A stretch of 64,000 nt of DNA from Eubacteriales bacterium (GCA_030529725.1 JAUMWI010000004.1:1-64000); one strand, 5' to 3'; counted from the first letter of the stretch, positions 34,245 to 43,341 are shown. The notes: generated by a model from the sequence alone, not told the origin. Made by a program: numbers and translations.

Positions 34245-34404
34245 TTCTGTTTTCCTCCGTATTTTGAAAGTAGGGCAAAGAAAAGCAGAGCCGCCAAGAT
34301 CCTCCAAGGCTGCTCTGCATACAATCCCCTCCACCTATATACAAGGCGAGAAGGGGCGAAATGTTCCTGCGTTTTGAAAATTTTTTCAAAATATTTTTCG
34401 GCAA

Positions 34405-34434
34405 CAAAAAAGGCAGTACCCGAAGGCACTGCCT
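34405..34434 (-). terminator. Terminator of the sigma-like gene
   Basis: Minus strand AGGCAGTGCC/GGGTACTGCCT-type stem with TTCG loop followed by six T. Confidence 0.82.
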
Positions 34435-34440
34435 AATACG

Positions 34441-35313
34441 TTATTCATCGTCATCTTTTATGAATTCTTCATACTTTTTTTGTATTGCGCGGACACGCTT
34501 GGACACGGCGCTGGGCGTCTTATACCCAAGCACTGCGGCAATCTCACGCTGCGTTTTGCCGTCCTCTATCAGATAAAAGATTGCGCTGTCCGTATCGTCC
34601 AGCGTCAAGCAAAACAAATCCCGCAGGAGATTGTAGTCGGCATCGGTATTGACGCTCGCCGGGACGCTCTCATCCAGACCTTCCAGCGACAGCATCTCAC
34701 CGATCTTCGTTTTTGCGTGTGTCCATTTATTATGAAAGTTGATGGCGTCAACATTGCGCTTGTCGCCGAAATCTTCATGCGTCTGAAATTTGTGCGCGAT
34801 CTCGTTGATCTTCGGGAGCTGCTGCCCCAGCATGACCGTTTCCAAAAGAGTCTCATTGACCACCTGTGTCACGCGTTCCAGAATGTACTGCTCCTCTTCA
34901 TCTGTCAACTCGTCCGGCGTTTTCTGCCTTCGGCTGCAATAAATGAGAATGGCTTCGTCTACCACTCCGCCGAACATATCGAAGAACTGATTGATGGCAT
35001 CCTGTGTCCGCTGCGCATCACTGAGGATATTCACGGCTTCGTTGGCAATGTATGTTGAATCGGCGTCCATGAGCAGGTTGACGGGAAAATCTCCGGAGAA
35101 ATTGCCGATCTTGCGTTTGATATCCAGTGCGGGCAGGTTTGCCTTCGCATATTCCATGATTCGCGTTTTCAGCGCGACAAACGCCGCAGCCTGCTTCGGC
35201 GTCATGTCCTCATACGACATATTCAGCGGAACTGTCTGCGTGAAGTCGTGCTCCTGAAATCCCTTGCGGAGGATTTCAAGCTGCTCATCCGTAAACATGT
35301 TCGATTCCTTCAT
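34441..35313 (-). CDS. Element protein with C-terminal sigma-region-4-like helix-turn-helix
   Basis: 290 residues starting after GGAGG. The C terminus (LIEDGKTQREIAAVLGYKTPSAVSKRVRAIQKKY) is a clear helix-turn-helix like sigma-70 region 4. The first 220 residues are helical and not recognised; they include FVALKTRIMEYAKANLP and long acidic helices. No sigma region 2 motif is visible, so it is more likely a regulator than a sigma factor. It has its own promoter and terminator at the right side of the element. Confidence 0.78.
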   Translation of the reverse strand: MKESNMFTDEQLEILRKGFQEHDFTQTVPLNMSYEDMTPKQAAAFVALKTRIMEYAKANLPALDIKRKIGNFSGDFPVNLLMDADSTYIANEAVNILSDAQRTQDAINQFFDMFGGVVDEAILIYCSRRQKTPDELTDEEEQYILERVTQVVNETLLETVMLGQQLPKINEIAHKFQTHEDFGDKRNVDAINFHNKWTHAKTKIGEMLSLEGLDESVPASVNTDADYNLLRDLFCLTLDDTDSAIFYLIEDGKTQREIAAVLGYKTPSAVSKRVRAIQKKYEEFIKDDDE

Positions 35314-35359
35314 TGTGCCTCCGATTTCAATACTCTTATACTCTCATCCTCGCATAAGC

Positions 35360-35388
35360 ATAGTACCATAAACGGGATTGTTTTGAAA
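35360..35388 (-). promoter_or_regulatory. Promoter of the sigma-like gene
   Basis: Minus strand TTTCAA (35388-35383), 17 bases, TACTAT (35365-35360), about 47 bases before the ATG. Confidence 0.7.
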
Positions 35389-35509
35389 GCCTTTTTCGGG
35401 TTAAATGTAAAAGTAAAAGTCGAATAAATCGAACAATTAGTTTTACAACCCATGCAATAAGATTTACAAAGGCCTCATTCACCGTTAGGATAGCGACAGG
35501 ACTGTCCGG

Positions 35510-35651
35510 TGGGAAGGAGGGGTTATGGCAAAACATCTGGGAATGTCCAAGTTCTTTGGGAGATTATCTCACAGGAGCTGTAATTGCTCAATGCGTGCGG
35601 TTATTGTGCGCTTACAAATACCCAGCCCGTTTGAATGGGCTGGGTATTTTT
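35510..35651 (+). other. Short plus-strand unit: strong ribosome site, small frame, strong terminator
   Basis: AAGGAGGGG sits 3 bases before an ATG at 35525 and about 95 bases later comes a perfect terminator, ATACCCAGCCC with its complement (35618-35646) and six or more T. The frame from this ATG reads straight through the terminator to 35764, so the encoded peptide is doubtful. A small RNA or short leader peptide is possible. I could not find a convincing promoter. Confidence 0.4.
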
Positions 35652-35869
35652 TTCGGTCTGCGGGTGCACGGATTTACCATTTACGAACACCCGCTAATCT
35701 GCATTCTTTTTGCGCAACCTCAACGAATGTCAATTACATTTTTGCATTAATCATCAAGGAATGACAACGCCTGTGAAATTCGCAACTAGCCTATGTGTTT
35801 TTGCGTAACCGTAGCAAACGTTTGCTGATTTTTGCGGAATACAGTGCAATCGTAGGTTTTAGCCCTGCA

Positions 35870-35929
35870 TTACTCAGCCAGCAAACGGTACAGGAAGGTC
35901 ACGATCTGTGCACGGGTGCAATAATTGGT
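35870..35929 (-). pseudogene. C-terminal remnant of an SLH-domain protein
   Basis: Only 19 codons plus stop remain, reading TNYCTRAQIVTFLYRLLAE. TRAQIVTFLYR is the hallmark end of an S-layer homology domain, which anchors proteins to cell-wall polymers. The upstream sequence shows no further SLH coding, so the rest has been deleted. It is outside the mobile element genes and shows that this stretch is eroded chromosome. Confidence 0.75.
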
Positions 35930-36000
35930 GTCTGTTTACTAATCATATGTAAAAGGGTTATTTAATGTATTTAGCGAGAATATTAAAGAATTTATCAACA

Positions 36001-36207
36001 TCAATAGGCTTTGCTATCCACGCTCGGCTCGCCGTGACGTACCGCTTCGCAAAGCTCGGAAGAACTTTTTGCAAGAGGTGTCAATTCAAGATTTAGACAC
36101 ATTCCTTTCAAATCGTGAGTAATTGCAAAAATATCGGGATATTTTTTGTCTTCTACCGCCTTTTTCAGCCTTTCCGAATTTAACCTTTTTCTCGATAAAA
36201 CGCCCAT
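36001..36207 (-). pseudogene. Fragment of an Hpt phosphotransfer protein
   Basis: 68 codons contain ITHDLKGMCLNLELTPLAKSSSELCEAV, an Hpt core whose His in THDLKG would accept phosphate from a phosphorelay. Compared with full Hpt proteins (about 110-120 residues) the N-terminal part is collapsed (VLSRKRLNSERLKKA looks like two joined pieces) and the C-terminal helices are missing. I therefore call it a decayed fragment rather than a functional gene. Confidence 0.65.
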
Positions 36208-36260
36208 AAATCACAGCATTTTAATCGAGTTCCTGACCCAAAATCTGCATTACACCTTAA

Positions 36261-36458
36261 TTAGAATCCGAAGCTTTCCCTGTTTTCTGCCGTAATGGTA
36301 ATCGGATTGTCGATCCAGAGCGTCTTCCCATCAAATGATATGTCGCCGTCGATGGAAGGAATGGTAAATGACTCATCTATTGTGTCGCCATCTAGAAGTG
36401 TCTTTGCAATGTAGCATGCAGCATATCCCGAGTCAGCCGGATTCCACAAATAGCTGTC
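36261..36458 (-). pseudogene. C-terminal fragment of a periplasmic sugar-binding protein
   Basis: The frame reads DSYLWNPADSGYAACYIAK and then about 45 more residues to a natural-looking end. LWNPADSGYA is typical of the last helix region in autoinducer-2/rhamnose-type ABC solute-binding proteins (periplasmic binding protein 4 class). A stop codon lies directly upstream, and the serine hydrolase frame ends at the same point, so a deletion has joined the two remnants. Confidence 0.7.
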
Positions 36459-37342
36459 TATTTATTTTCATTCAGCTGTGGAACGATTGTCTTTTTCATG
36501 GCATCAAAAGCTCTCTGTCGCATTTCTACTCGCTCAAGGTGAGCAGTGACCGACACGACCGCATCCAACTCTCTGAAAACGTAAATGTGCTGTCCATACA
36601 TTCCATATGCGTCAAATGTCATTGGATCGCGAGTCATCCAGAAGAAATAGCCGTATCCCGCCGTATCATCCGAACCAGACTTCATCGGATGGTCTTCATT
36701 TGCAACCCGGCGGGATGTTGCCTCAAGAACATATTCCTTTGGCACAAGCTCCTTTCCGCTGCAAACGCCACCATCCAGGCAAAGCTGGCCAATACGAGAC
36801 ATCTCTTCCGGGTTCAAAAATAGTCCACCAGTCCCTGACGTATACCCAAGCGGGCAGGTAAACCACTGTGGATTCGGAATCTCAAGGGGATCAAACAGGC
36901 GAGGGCGCAGCCAATCGAGAAGTTTTTCACCGGTGCGAACCTGAATCGCCCTTGATGTCAGAATTGCTGATGCATTGTTATAAACAAACCTTTCACCCGG
37001 TTTGTTCAACACCTCTTGATGATGGCAGTAGTGTGCCCAATCCTTATCCTCTTCCCAATCGCGTTGCCAACCCGGCAGAATATATCTACCAAACCCAGGA
37101 GTCATTGTAACCAGATGACGAATTGTAATCTCGCCGAGATATTCTGATGGTTTTTCAGGCGCCAACGGGCGCAACACATCAACGATTTTCTCGTCAAGTT
37201 TAATATACCCCTCTTTTATCGCAATTCCAAGTGCAAGCGAGAGCACGCTTTTGCTGCACGAGTTAATATCAGAGCGTCTTCCGTCTCACCAATGGAACTG
37301 CCCCAACACCTCCCCATGCTGACGAACGCAAATTCCGTGCAT
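36458..37342 (-). pseudogene. Serine hydrolase (class C beta-lactamase-like), broken
   Basis: The open part encodes 262 residues from a GTG, but the frame continues upstream: SDINSCSKSVLSLALG supplies the catalytic SxxK, and before it a single in-frame TGA (37288-37286) separates it from MHGICVRQHGEVLGQFHW. YxN is represented by FVYNNAS. Upstream of 37342 the gene is cut off close to the transposase remnant. Intact members are about 330-400 residues. So there are at least two lesions, a 5' truncation and one nonsense codon. The start at GTG 37246 alone would lack the nucleophile. Confidence 0.82.
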
Positions 37343-37351
37343 ATCTAATGT

Positions 37352-38377
37352 TCACTGAACAAACGTCAGTTTTTGCTGCGGCCACAGGTAGCGCAAAAGC
37401 TGCAAAAGCAGGCGCGAAAGGGTACGCTGGATCTTTCGCAGATTCAGCACCACAATCGACATGGCAAGCGTGAAACCTACGCTCTCTTCCAGCTTTGTTT
37501 TCACTTTTCCAAGGTTGCATTTGCGCTTGGCAAGACTGAACTGCCGCTCAACCTCAATGCGTTCGTTTTGGTCAAGATAGGTCTGTCGCCTGTCACGCTG
37601 TTCATCCTTCTTCGGTCTGCCCAATGCCGGACCGCTGAGCCGGATCCCATGCAGCTTGCAATAGCCGAGGTTCTCGCGGTTGCGGTAGATCTTATCCGCC
37701 AGTACGCGCTCCGGATAGTGTCCCTCGCGGGCTCTGTAACGCTCTATCGTTTCTATCAGCTTTGTAGCTTCATTGTAGGCGTCAAACGACCAGTATTCCA
37801 GCCGTGTCCATCCGTCAGATACGCTGATGTCCAGCTTCGCCCCGAATTCCACCGGCTTTCCCGCCTTGCCGCGTACGATTGGACGAATGAACGGCTGGCT
37901 GATACTGACGATCCTGTCAGGAACAGAATGTGTATGGTTGTCGTACATGTACTTCTGTTGTTCATAGATCTTTCGCAGCGTTTCAAGCCGAAGCTGCTGC
38001 TTTGGGGAAAGCTTCAGACCGGATCGCAGCATGGCATCGATGATGGAAAGGTCTCTGCGCAGGTATTGGAGCTGCTTGCGGATGGCTTCACGTGTCTTCT
38101 TTTCGGTGTGCTTGCGGCTGCGTATATACTTGAGGCTGTCCTTGTGCGCTTTATTGCGATAGGTTCTGGGTTTCTTTTCTGTGCTTTGCTCCTGCAGCGC
38201 ATCAATGATCTGTTCGGCATTTTCACGAGCCTCATCCAATAGCGACACATCCTGCGGAAAACGGATCTCGGACGGCGCGCAGGTCGCATCCACGATCAGT
38301 GTACCGCTGTTTCCGCCGCCTGTGGGTGGATTAGAATCATCATCGTCCTTATTCTCTTCAATAATTAATCTCCGCAC
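37352..38377 (-). pseudogene. 5'-truncated DDE transposase (IS5/IS1182-like)
   Basis: 341 residues corresponding to the central and C-terminal parts of a transposase: GTLIVDATCAPSEIRFPQD (first catalytic Asp), PVEFGAKLDIS, ERVLADKIYRNRENLGY (second Asp) and IEVERQFSLAKRK (Glu). Full-length relatives have roughly 150-180 more residues at the N terminus, missing here. The apparent start falls inside an inverted repeat at 38367-38401. The C-terminal end at 37352 abuts the serine hydrolase remnant. Confidence 0.8.
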
Positions 38378-38401
38378 TTCAATATATGAAGTACGGAGAT
38401 T
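38367..38401. repeat. Inverted repeat at the truncated transposase end
   Basis: AATCTCCGCACTTCA and TGAAGTACGGAGATT form 15-base arms with one mismatch and a 5-base loop. It marks the breakpoint where transposase homology stops; it may be an old terminator or a miniature element that caused the truncation. Confidence 0.6.
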
Positions 38402-38461
38402 TTAGCGTTAATTCTGTTCTGAAAAGAGAAATTCGCTTGAACTGAAAAGGAGATTTCCTAA

Positions 38462-39676
38462 GGAATCTCTGATTTAATCCGCACTACCATACAGGTTCCA
38501 GATATGGTAAAATAACACCATCAAAGCAACGGTGGTGCGAGACAATGAAGCAGGAAACATTTACCGACATCGAATATAGCTGCCGCAAGAAGAAAACCAA
38601 GCGGGAAGAATTTCTGGAAATCATGGACGAAATAATTCCCTGGGAAGAGTAGGTCTGTGTGATCGAACCCTACTATCCCAAGGGAAAGCGTGGCCGTCCA
38701 CCTATGGGCATTGAGAAAATGCTGCGGATGTATCTGCTTCAGATCTGGTTCAACCTGTCCGACCCGGCGACCGAGGACGCTATCTACGACAGCTATGCCA
38801 TGCGGAAATTCACAGGCATTGGCTTCATGACAGAGGCAGTGCCGGATGAAACAACCTTGTGCAAATTCCGTCATCTTCTGGAAGCGAATGGTCTGAACAA
38901 GCTGTTTTTTGACGCAATTAACCGCATTATGCTACAAACCGGGCACATGATGAAGGGCGGCACCATTGCGGACGCGACCATCATCAATGCTCCCAGCTCC
39001 ACGAAGAATGCTGTGAAAGCCCGCGATCCAAAAATGCACCAGACAAAAAAGGGCAATGGGTGGAAATTCGGAATGAAGTGTCACATCGGTGTGGACGCAG
39101 GCAGCGGTCTAGTGCATACAATAACGGTTACGGCGGCAAATGAGCATGACATCTCGCAGACAGCGAAGCTACTCCGGGAAGATGACGAGGTAGTATACGG
39201 GGATTCCGGCTATCTCGGTGTCCAAAAGCGTCCTGAAATTGTAAACAACGAGCATTTTTCACAGGTTGACTTCCGCATTAATCGCCGCCCCAGCAGTCTC
39301 CCCAAGGTCAGCGACAATGCAATCGACTGGGAACGGTATATTGAAAACCGCAAATCCTCGGTGCGCTGTAAGGTGGAGCATGCGTTTCGGATCATCAAAT
39401 GTCAGTTCGGTTATAAGAAAACGGTGTATCGCGGACTGATGAAGAACGAGAATCGGCTGTACGCCATGTTCGCCTGTGCCAACTTATATGCCCTTGCCAT
39501 CGCCGGGCGAAAACTCTCCACAACCTGATATAGGGGCAGTCTGCCCTTTTTCAGGAAAAAAGAGCTGAAAAGCTGAGAAATAACGGCTATTTTCGCTCAA
39601 TTTGCCTTAACCAACTGCAAAAAATGGCTAATACCTCGAGTAAGTACAGAATATTGGCTATTTATTCAGAGCTTCC
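38462..39676 (+). mobile_element. IS5-family insertion sequence with 4-bp CTAA duplication
   Basis: The 1,215-base element is bounded by terminal inverted repeats GGAATCTCTGATTTAA (left) and TTTATTCAGAGCTTCC (right; 12 of 16 match when inverted) and flanked on both sides by CTAA (38458-38461 and 39677-39680). CTAA fits the YTAR target preference known for IS5-type elements. It contains one transposase gene, amber-interrupted. It landed 7 bases past the stop of the aconitase X small subunit. Confidence 0.88.
38545..39528 (+). pseudogene. IS5-family transposase interrupted by one amber codon
   Basis: The frame starts at ATG 38545 (MKQETFTDIEYSCRKKKTKR) and runs 35 codons to TAG (38650-38652), then continues in the same frame to 39528. 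Relatives have Trp at this point (IPWxEWV.LIEPYYPKG), so TGG to TAG is the simplest change. DDE residues are intact: GGTIADATIINAP, VVYGDSGYLG, and KVEHAFRIIK. Without readthrough, an internal GTG or ATG start could still give a 289-residue protein lacking the N-terminal DNA-binding part. Confidence 0.85.
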
Positions 39677-39687
39677 CTAATTGTGAT

Positions 39688-40092
39688 TTACATGATCTCG
39701 ACATAGCCCTCGTCCGCGTTGACGAAAAGGGTATCGTCGTCCTTAACCGCAGCATAAAACTCTTCGCTGAGGCGGTCGACCATGGGGATCTGCATGATGA
39801 TCGCACCGGCGACCAGAACGGGGTCGGGATCCTGCACGATCAGCGCGGCGGGCATGTTGTGGAAACGGTCAAGGTGATACAGACCATCCTGCTGGACAAC
39901 AGAGCTCCCCTTGCCGCCCGGGAACAGCAACACCTTCTTGGCGATGATGCGGCCTTCCAGGTGGTGGTTCTTTTCTTCCATCATGCCATCTTCAGGGCGA
40001 ACCTGATAGAACATAATGCGATCCTTGGAAATAATGGCAGGTGCGGAAGCCTTGCCCTCGGAAATCTTATGACATGCAAATCTCTTAGCCAT
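39688..40092 (-). CDS. Aconitase X small (swivel) subunit
   Basis: 134 residues, DUF126-type swivel domain: LLFPGGKGSSVVQQDGLYHL and IPMVDRL with a His/Asp-rich middle. In AcnX enzymes the swivelling domain is either fused or encoded separately, as here, next to the catalytic subunit. Known AcnX functions are hydro-lyases: cis-3-hydroxy-L-proline dehydratase in bacteria and phosphomevalonate dehydratase in archaea. It is the last gene of the TRAP operon, starting 1 base after the large subunit stop. Confidence 0.9.
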   Translation of the reverse strand: MAKRFACHKISEGKASAPAIISKDRIMFYQVRPEDGMMEEKNHHLEGRIIAKKVLLFPGGKGSSVVQQDGLYHLDRFHNMPAALIVQDPDPVLVAGAIIMQIPMVDRLSEEFYAAVKDDDTLFVNADEGYVEIM

Positions 40093-40093
40093 C

Positions 40094-41308
40094 TTACTTC
40101 ACCTCTCCAGTCAGGGCGGCCTCAATGCAGGTGTCGAGGTCGCGGATCATAAAGTGGATACCGCGGCGGCGCGGATAGTATGCGCACTTCGGGGACTCGG
40201 TGATGCCGACCTTGCCCTTGAGATAGTGCCAGCACGGCTGGTCGGGGCAGGTGTCGCCGATGATCTCCGCGCCGGCAGCGCTGAGGATCTCGGTGATGCC
40301 CATACGCTCCGCCATCTGTTCGGCGTGGCTGGAAACAAGGATATACATAGGGATCGCCAGCTTCTTGCCTTCGATGTGTCTTGCAATATACTGCGCTTCT
40401 TCAAGCGTGAAGTGCGGGCAGCCGAACATGGCAAAATCGACCTTGCCGTTGTTGGACTCGTCGCTGAACATCTCTTCAAAGTCCTTGAGATCCTTGTCGG
40501 TGATGACGACCTCGCGTTTGGGCTTCCTGCCGCCGAGCGCCGCTTCCAGCGTGGGCGCTTCGGGCGTAAAGCCGACGATATGATACATACCGTAAGCGCC
40601 GGAGGTGTTGAGCTGCGCGCCAAGATTGCGCAGTGCTTCGGGCGTGATGACCTTGGGCAGACCCATAAACACGGGGATGCCTTCGCCGATCTTGTCGCCC
40701 ATCATGCCCAGCAGGTGATACTCATAGTCGCTCTTCATGTTCGCTTCCACACGGACAACGATGTCGCCCCTGCGGTTTTCATCCAGCAGCAGACCGTATT
40801 CGGGCACGCAGCCGGTAATGGCGGCGCACAGAGCGCTGTTGGCGCTCTCACGGTTGGAGCGTGCGCCCCAGACAGCGTTCACATAAGGCGTAGCACTGGA
40901 TTCTGAGAATGCGCAGACCTCACCGAAGTTGGGGACGTTTGTTGCAATGTAAGGCGTGCAGTTGTAGCTGAGGACCGCGCCGAGCGCGCGGTAGGCATTG
41001 TCCGTGCGCTGCATGTGCTCTGCGTCTTCCTTGTCAACGGGGTGCTTGCATTCGCCGGTGAAATGACCGAGGCAGAAGCCCGGGTTGACCGTGGGGGACA
41101 CGCGGCACTTGGCGCCGGCAGCCACCAGCTTTTCAGCGAACCACAAATCGCCCGCCTGATTGCTCAGCGCAACGTGGGCACGCTTGATGGGCACCATACG
41201 GGGGGCATCGAAGCACTCGCCAATACCGACCTGTATTTTCATCGCATAGGCAGCACCTTCGCCGTACTTGCCATCCAGCATCGCTTTTTGTTCGTCAGTC
41301 AGGATCAT
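40094..41308 (-). CDS. Aconitase X catalytic subunit
   Basis: 404 residues of the DUF521/AcnX type. Motifs include SPTVNPGFCLG, YIATNVPNFGEVCAFSESSA, the Cys of FAMFGCPHFTLEE and of GDTCPDQPCW, which would hold a 4Fe-4S cluster, and a C-terminal SPKCAYYPRRRG. It should dehydrate a hydroxy-carboxylate. Its substrate is probably not hydroxyproline or mevalonate phosphate given the TRAP transporter, DeoC and LarA-like neighbours; that is inference. RBS GGAGG precedes the ATG. Confidence 0.9.
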   Translation of the reverse strand: MILTDEQKAMLDGKYGEGAAYAMKIQVGIGECFDAPRMVPIKRAHVALSNQAGDLWFAEKLVAAGAKCRVSPTVNPGFCLGHFTGECKHPVDKEDAEHMQRTDNAYRALGAVLSYNCTPYIATNVPNFGEVCAFSESSATPYVNAVWGARSNRESANSALCAAITGCVPEYGLLLDENRRGDIVVRVEANMKSDYEYHLLGMMGDKIGEGIPVFMGLPKVITPEALRNLGAQLNTSGAYGMYHIVGFTPEAPTLEAALGGRKPKREVVITDKDLKDFEEMFSDESNNGKVDFAMFGCPHFTLEEAQYIARHIEGKKLAIPMYILVSSHAEQMAERMGITEILSAAGAEIIGDTCPDQPCWHYLKGKVGITESPKCAYYPRRRGIHFMIRDLDTCIEAALTGEVK

Positions 41309-41385
41309 GGGATTGTTTTCCTCCTTTGAAAGGTATTTTGCGGAAACTATATGGAAAGATAACAGCGTATCGTTTTCCCTCTTCG

Positions 41386-42636
41386 TTATTCTCCGACAAT
41401 TTCAAGTCTCGGATTGTTCTTCACATCATCCAGCAGAGCCGGGGAAACCTCGATGTATTCCAGGTGGAGCGTGTTTTTGATCCTGATGATCTTGGGATCG
41501 TCACGGTTTACGTTGCGGCAGCACTTGAGCGCCACACGGATCGCCGTGTCCTCATCCTCCACCGTGCAGGGAATGCTGGCGTCGCCCAGGCAGTTGCAGG
41601 CGATCGCATTGGCATACATGGCCTCAAGATCCAGCTGATCGGCAACCTTTTTGGTGATGACGTCAAACAGTCCCACGCCGATGCCGTTGCCGTGGCTCGC
41701 CTCGCTCACATCAAGCAACACCAGACGCTGGTACCTGGGAATATGCAGCACAAAGGTCTTGAGCACGGAGCTGCGGCCGAGAATATTGGGGTCAAAACCC
41801 GCGCCGGAAATGTCCTTGCCGATCGTTTCGCAGACGATAACGTCCGCTTCGGGAAGCATAATGTACGGCATATTTCCCTTTGCGATCTGCACCAGTTCCT
41901 TTTCCCGTTCGATCAGGTTCTGTGCCGGCACTGCCTCGATCGCATAGGTGCGGTCATAGGCGTTTTCAAGGATGGCAACACCGAAGCCGACGGGAGCCTT
42001 TTCAAGAATAACGGACGCCGTTTCTTCGATGACCTGTGCAAAGGTCTCGGGCGATTCCTCATGGACGGCGGAGCAGCCCTTGTGGTTGCCGAGACCGATC
42101 ACCAGCATCTTGCAAAGACCGCTTTGCAGCGGACCGACAAAGTCGGTATGGAGCTTTACGCGGTTAACGGGAACGATCAGATCCGCTTCATACGCCGCGC
42201 GGTCAAACCAGATCGGGCGGCCGTTGGCACAGCTACCCAAATGCACGGTATCCACCGTTGTGACAACGGGAACGCCGAGGTTTTTCTCCGTGATGCCGTA
42301 GCCGGCGAGAACTTCGCGCTGCCCTTCCTCCGTTCCGTTGCCATGGCTCCCCATGGCAGAGACAATAAACGGCGCCGCGCCCATTTCCTTGAGCGTTTCG
42401 ATCACGCTTTCAACAATGGCATACAGATTGCGGATACCGCGGCTGCCAACGGCGACGGCAATACGCATGCCGGGCTTGACCAGCGTGCGGATTCCGTCCT
42501 TCTTCAGCTGCCCGCGGACAACGTTCTTTACCTCGTCATCCTCCAAATGCTCCTCGTTGAACTGTTGACGGACCGTTATCATTTTTGGCAGCGGTCGCTT
42601 CAGATCCTCTTTTAACAGAATTGGCAAAGGTTGCAC
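41386..42636 (-). CDS. LarA-like (DUF2088) protein
   Basis: 416 residues resembling the nickel-pincer lactate racemase family: SAMGSHGNGTEEGQREVL matches the ATGTHRPMT-type His loop, and KLHTDFVGPLQSGLCKMLVIGLGNHKG is the region where LarA holds its cofactor Lys and further His. LarA homologues racemise or epimerise 2-hydroxy acids, including sugar acids. No larB, larC or larE maturation genes are in the window, so they would be elsewhere or the protein is cofactor-free. It sits between deoC and aconitase X in the operon. Confidence 0.75.
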   Translation of the reverse strand: MQPLPILLKEDLKRPLPKMITVRQQFNEEHLEDDEVKNVVRGQLKKDGIRTLVKPGMRIAVAVGSRGIRNLYAIVESVIETLKEMGAAPFIVSAMGSHGNGTEEGQREVLAGYGITEKNLGVPVVTTVDTVHLGSCANGRPIWFDRAAYEADLIVPVNRVKLHTDFVGPLQSGLCKMLVIGLGNHKGCSAVHEESPETFAQVIEETASVILEKAPVGFGVAILENAYDRTYAIEAVPAQNLIEREKELVQIAKGNMPYIMLPEADVIVCETIGKDISGAGFDPNILGRSSVLKTFVLHIPRYQRLVLLDVSEASHGNGIGVGLFDVITKKVADQLDLEAMYANAIACNCLGDASIPCTVEDEDTAIRVALKCCRNVNRDDPKIIRIKNTLHLEYIEVSPALLDDVKNNPRLEIVGE

Positions 42637-42648
42637 CTCATTTTTGAA

Positions 42649-43341
42649 TTAAAATACATATGGATTTTCGTTGAGCGCATTGACGATCTCAATGGCGGAA
42701 CGAACATTGATACCTATTCTTTCCACACCCATTTTTACCAAAGAGATAAAGTCTTCGCAAGTGCGGATTCCTCCGGCGGCTTTCACTTTAATCTCTTTCC
42801 CGCAATGGGTTTTGATATCTTGGATCAATTCCACATCGAGACCGCCGGGAATCCATCCAGTGCTGGTTTTCACGAAATCAGCACCGGATGCTGCAACAAG
42901 GTCACACGCATCAAACACTTCTTGCCGTGTGAGGCAATTAACCTCAATAATTACCTTTTTGACGATTTGAGGTCCTGCAGATTCGATTAACTGTTTGAGC
43001 TCGTTCTCGACATAATCGAACTCTTTGCTTTTAAATCTGCCGACGTTCATAACGAAGTCAAGCTCCTGAGCACCGTCTTTTAGGAGTTGTTCTTCCTCTT
43101 TAAGTTTTACGATTGTACTTGCTCCGCCTGACGGGAAACCAACTGCAGAGCCGACCAAAGTATCCTCGCTGTCCCGAAGAAGTGCTGCAAGTTCGGGTAC
43201 CCAGTTGGGAAGGACGTGCACATTGATAAAGTGATATTTCATTCCAAGTGCGGCGACCTCTTGTACGTCTTTGAGTGTATGATGCGTTCTAACAGCACTA
43301 ATATCAATCATCGCTGCGGCATCTTTACCAGTAAAAATCAT
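42649..43341 (-). CDS. deoC: DeoC-family aldolase
   Basis: 230 residues, TIM barrel. Schiff-base Lys lies in DFVKTSTGW; the second Lys in IKVKAAGGIRT; the proton-relay Asp in ELDFVMNVGRFKS. All three are kept, so it should be an active class I aldolase. Deoxyribose-phosphate aldolase is the founding function, but in this operon the substrate may be another acetaldehyde- or pyruvate-related aldol. One of three DeoC-like genes in the right half of the window. Confidence 0.88.
   Translation of the reverse strand: MIFTGKDAAAMIDISAVRTHHTLKDVQEVAALGMKYHFINVHVLPNWVPELAALLRDSEDTLVGSAVGFPSGGASTIVKLKEEEQLLKDGAQELDFVMNVGRFKSKEFDYVENELKQLIESAGPQIVKKVIIEVNCLTRQEVFDACDLVAASGADFVKTSTGWIPGGLDVELIQDIKTHCGKEIKVKAAGGIRTCEDFISLVKMGVERIGINVRSAIEIVNALNENPYVF

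Larger units (their letters stand above)
27470..35650. mobile_element. Integrative mobilizable element, Tn4451-like; ends approximate
   Basis: A block in one orientation: large serine recombinase, small protein, ParB-like protein, relaxase, MobC-like protein, oriT candidate, ParR, ParM and two accessory proteins. It has a relaxase but no coupling protein, VirB4 or other mating-channel genes, so it could be mobilised in trans but not self-transfer. The left end should lie between the tRNA terminator and the recombinase stop; the right end is somewhere after 35,313. Large serine recombinases use short cores, and I could not find a direct repeat that fixes the ends. Confidence 0.75.

Noticed and set aside
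31969..34440. CRISPR array in the repeat-rich part of the element
   Set aside because: The repeats are palindromes of different length and irregular spacing, with no repeat-spacer periodicity and no cas genes.
35336..35536. A 66-codon minus-strand frame with a hydrophobic stretch
   Set aside because: It contains the promoter of the sigma-like gene and has no ribosome site; probably not translated.
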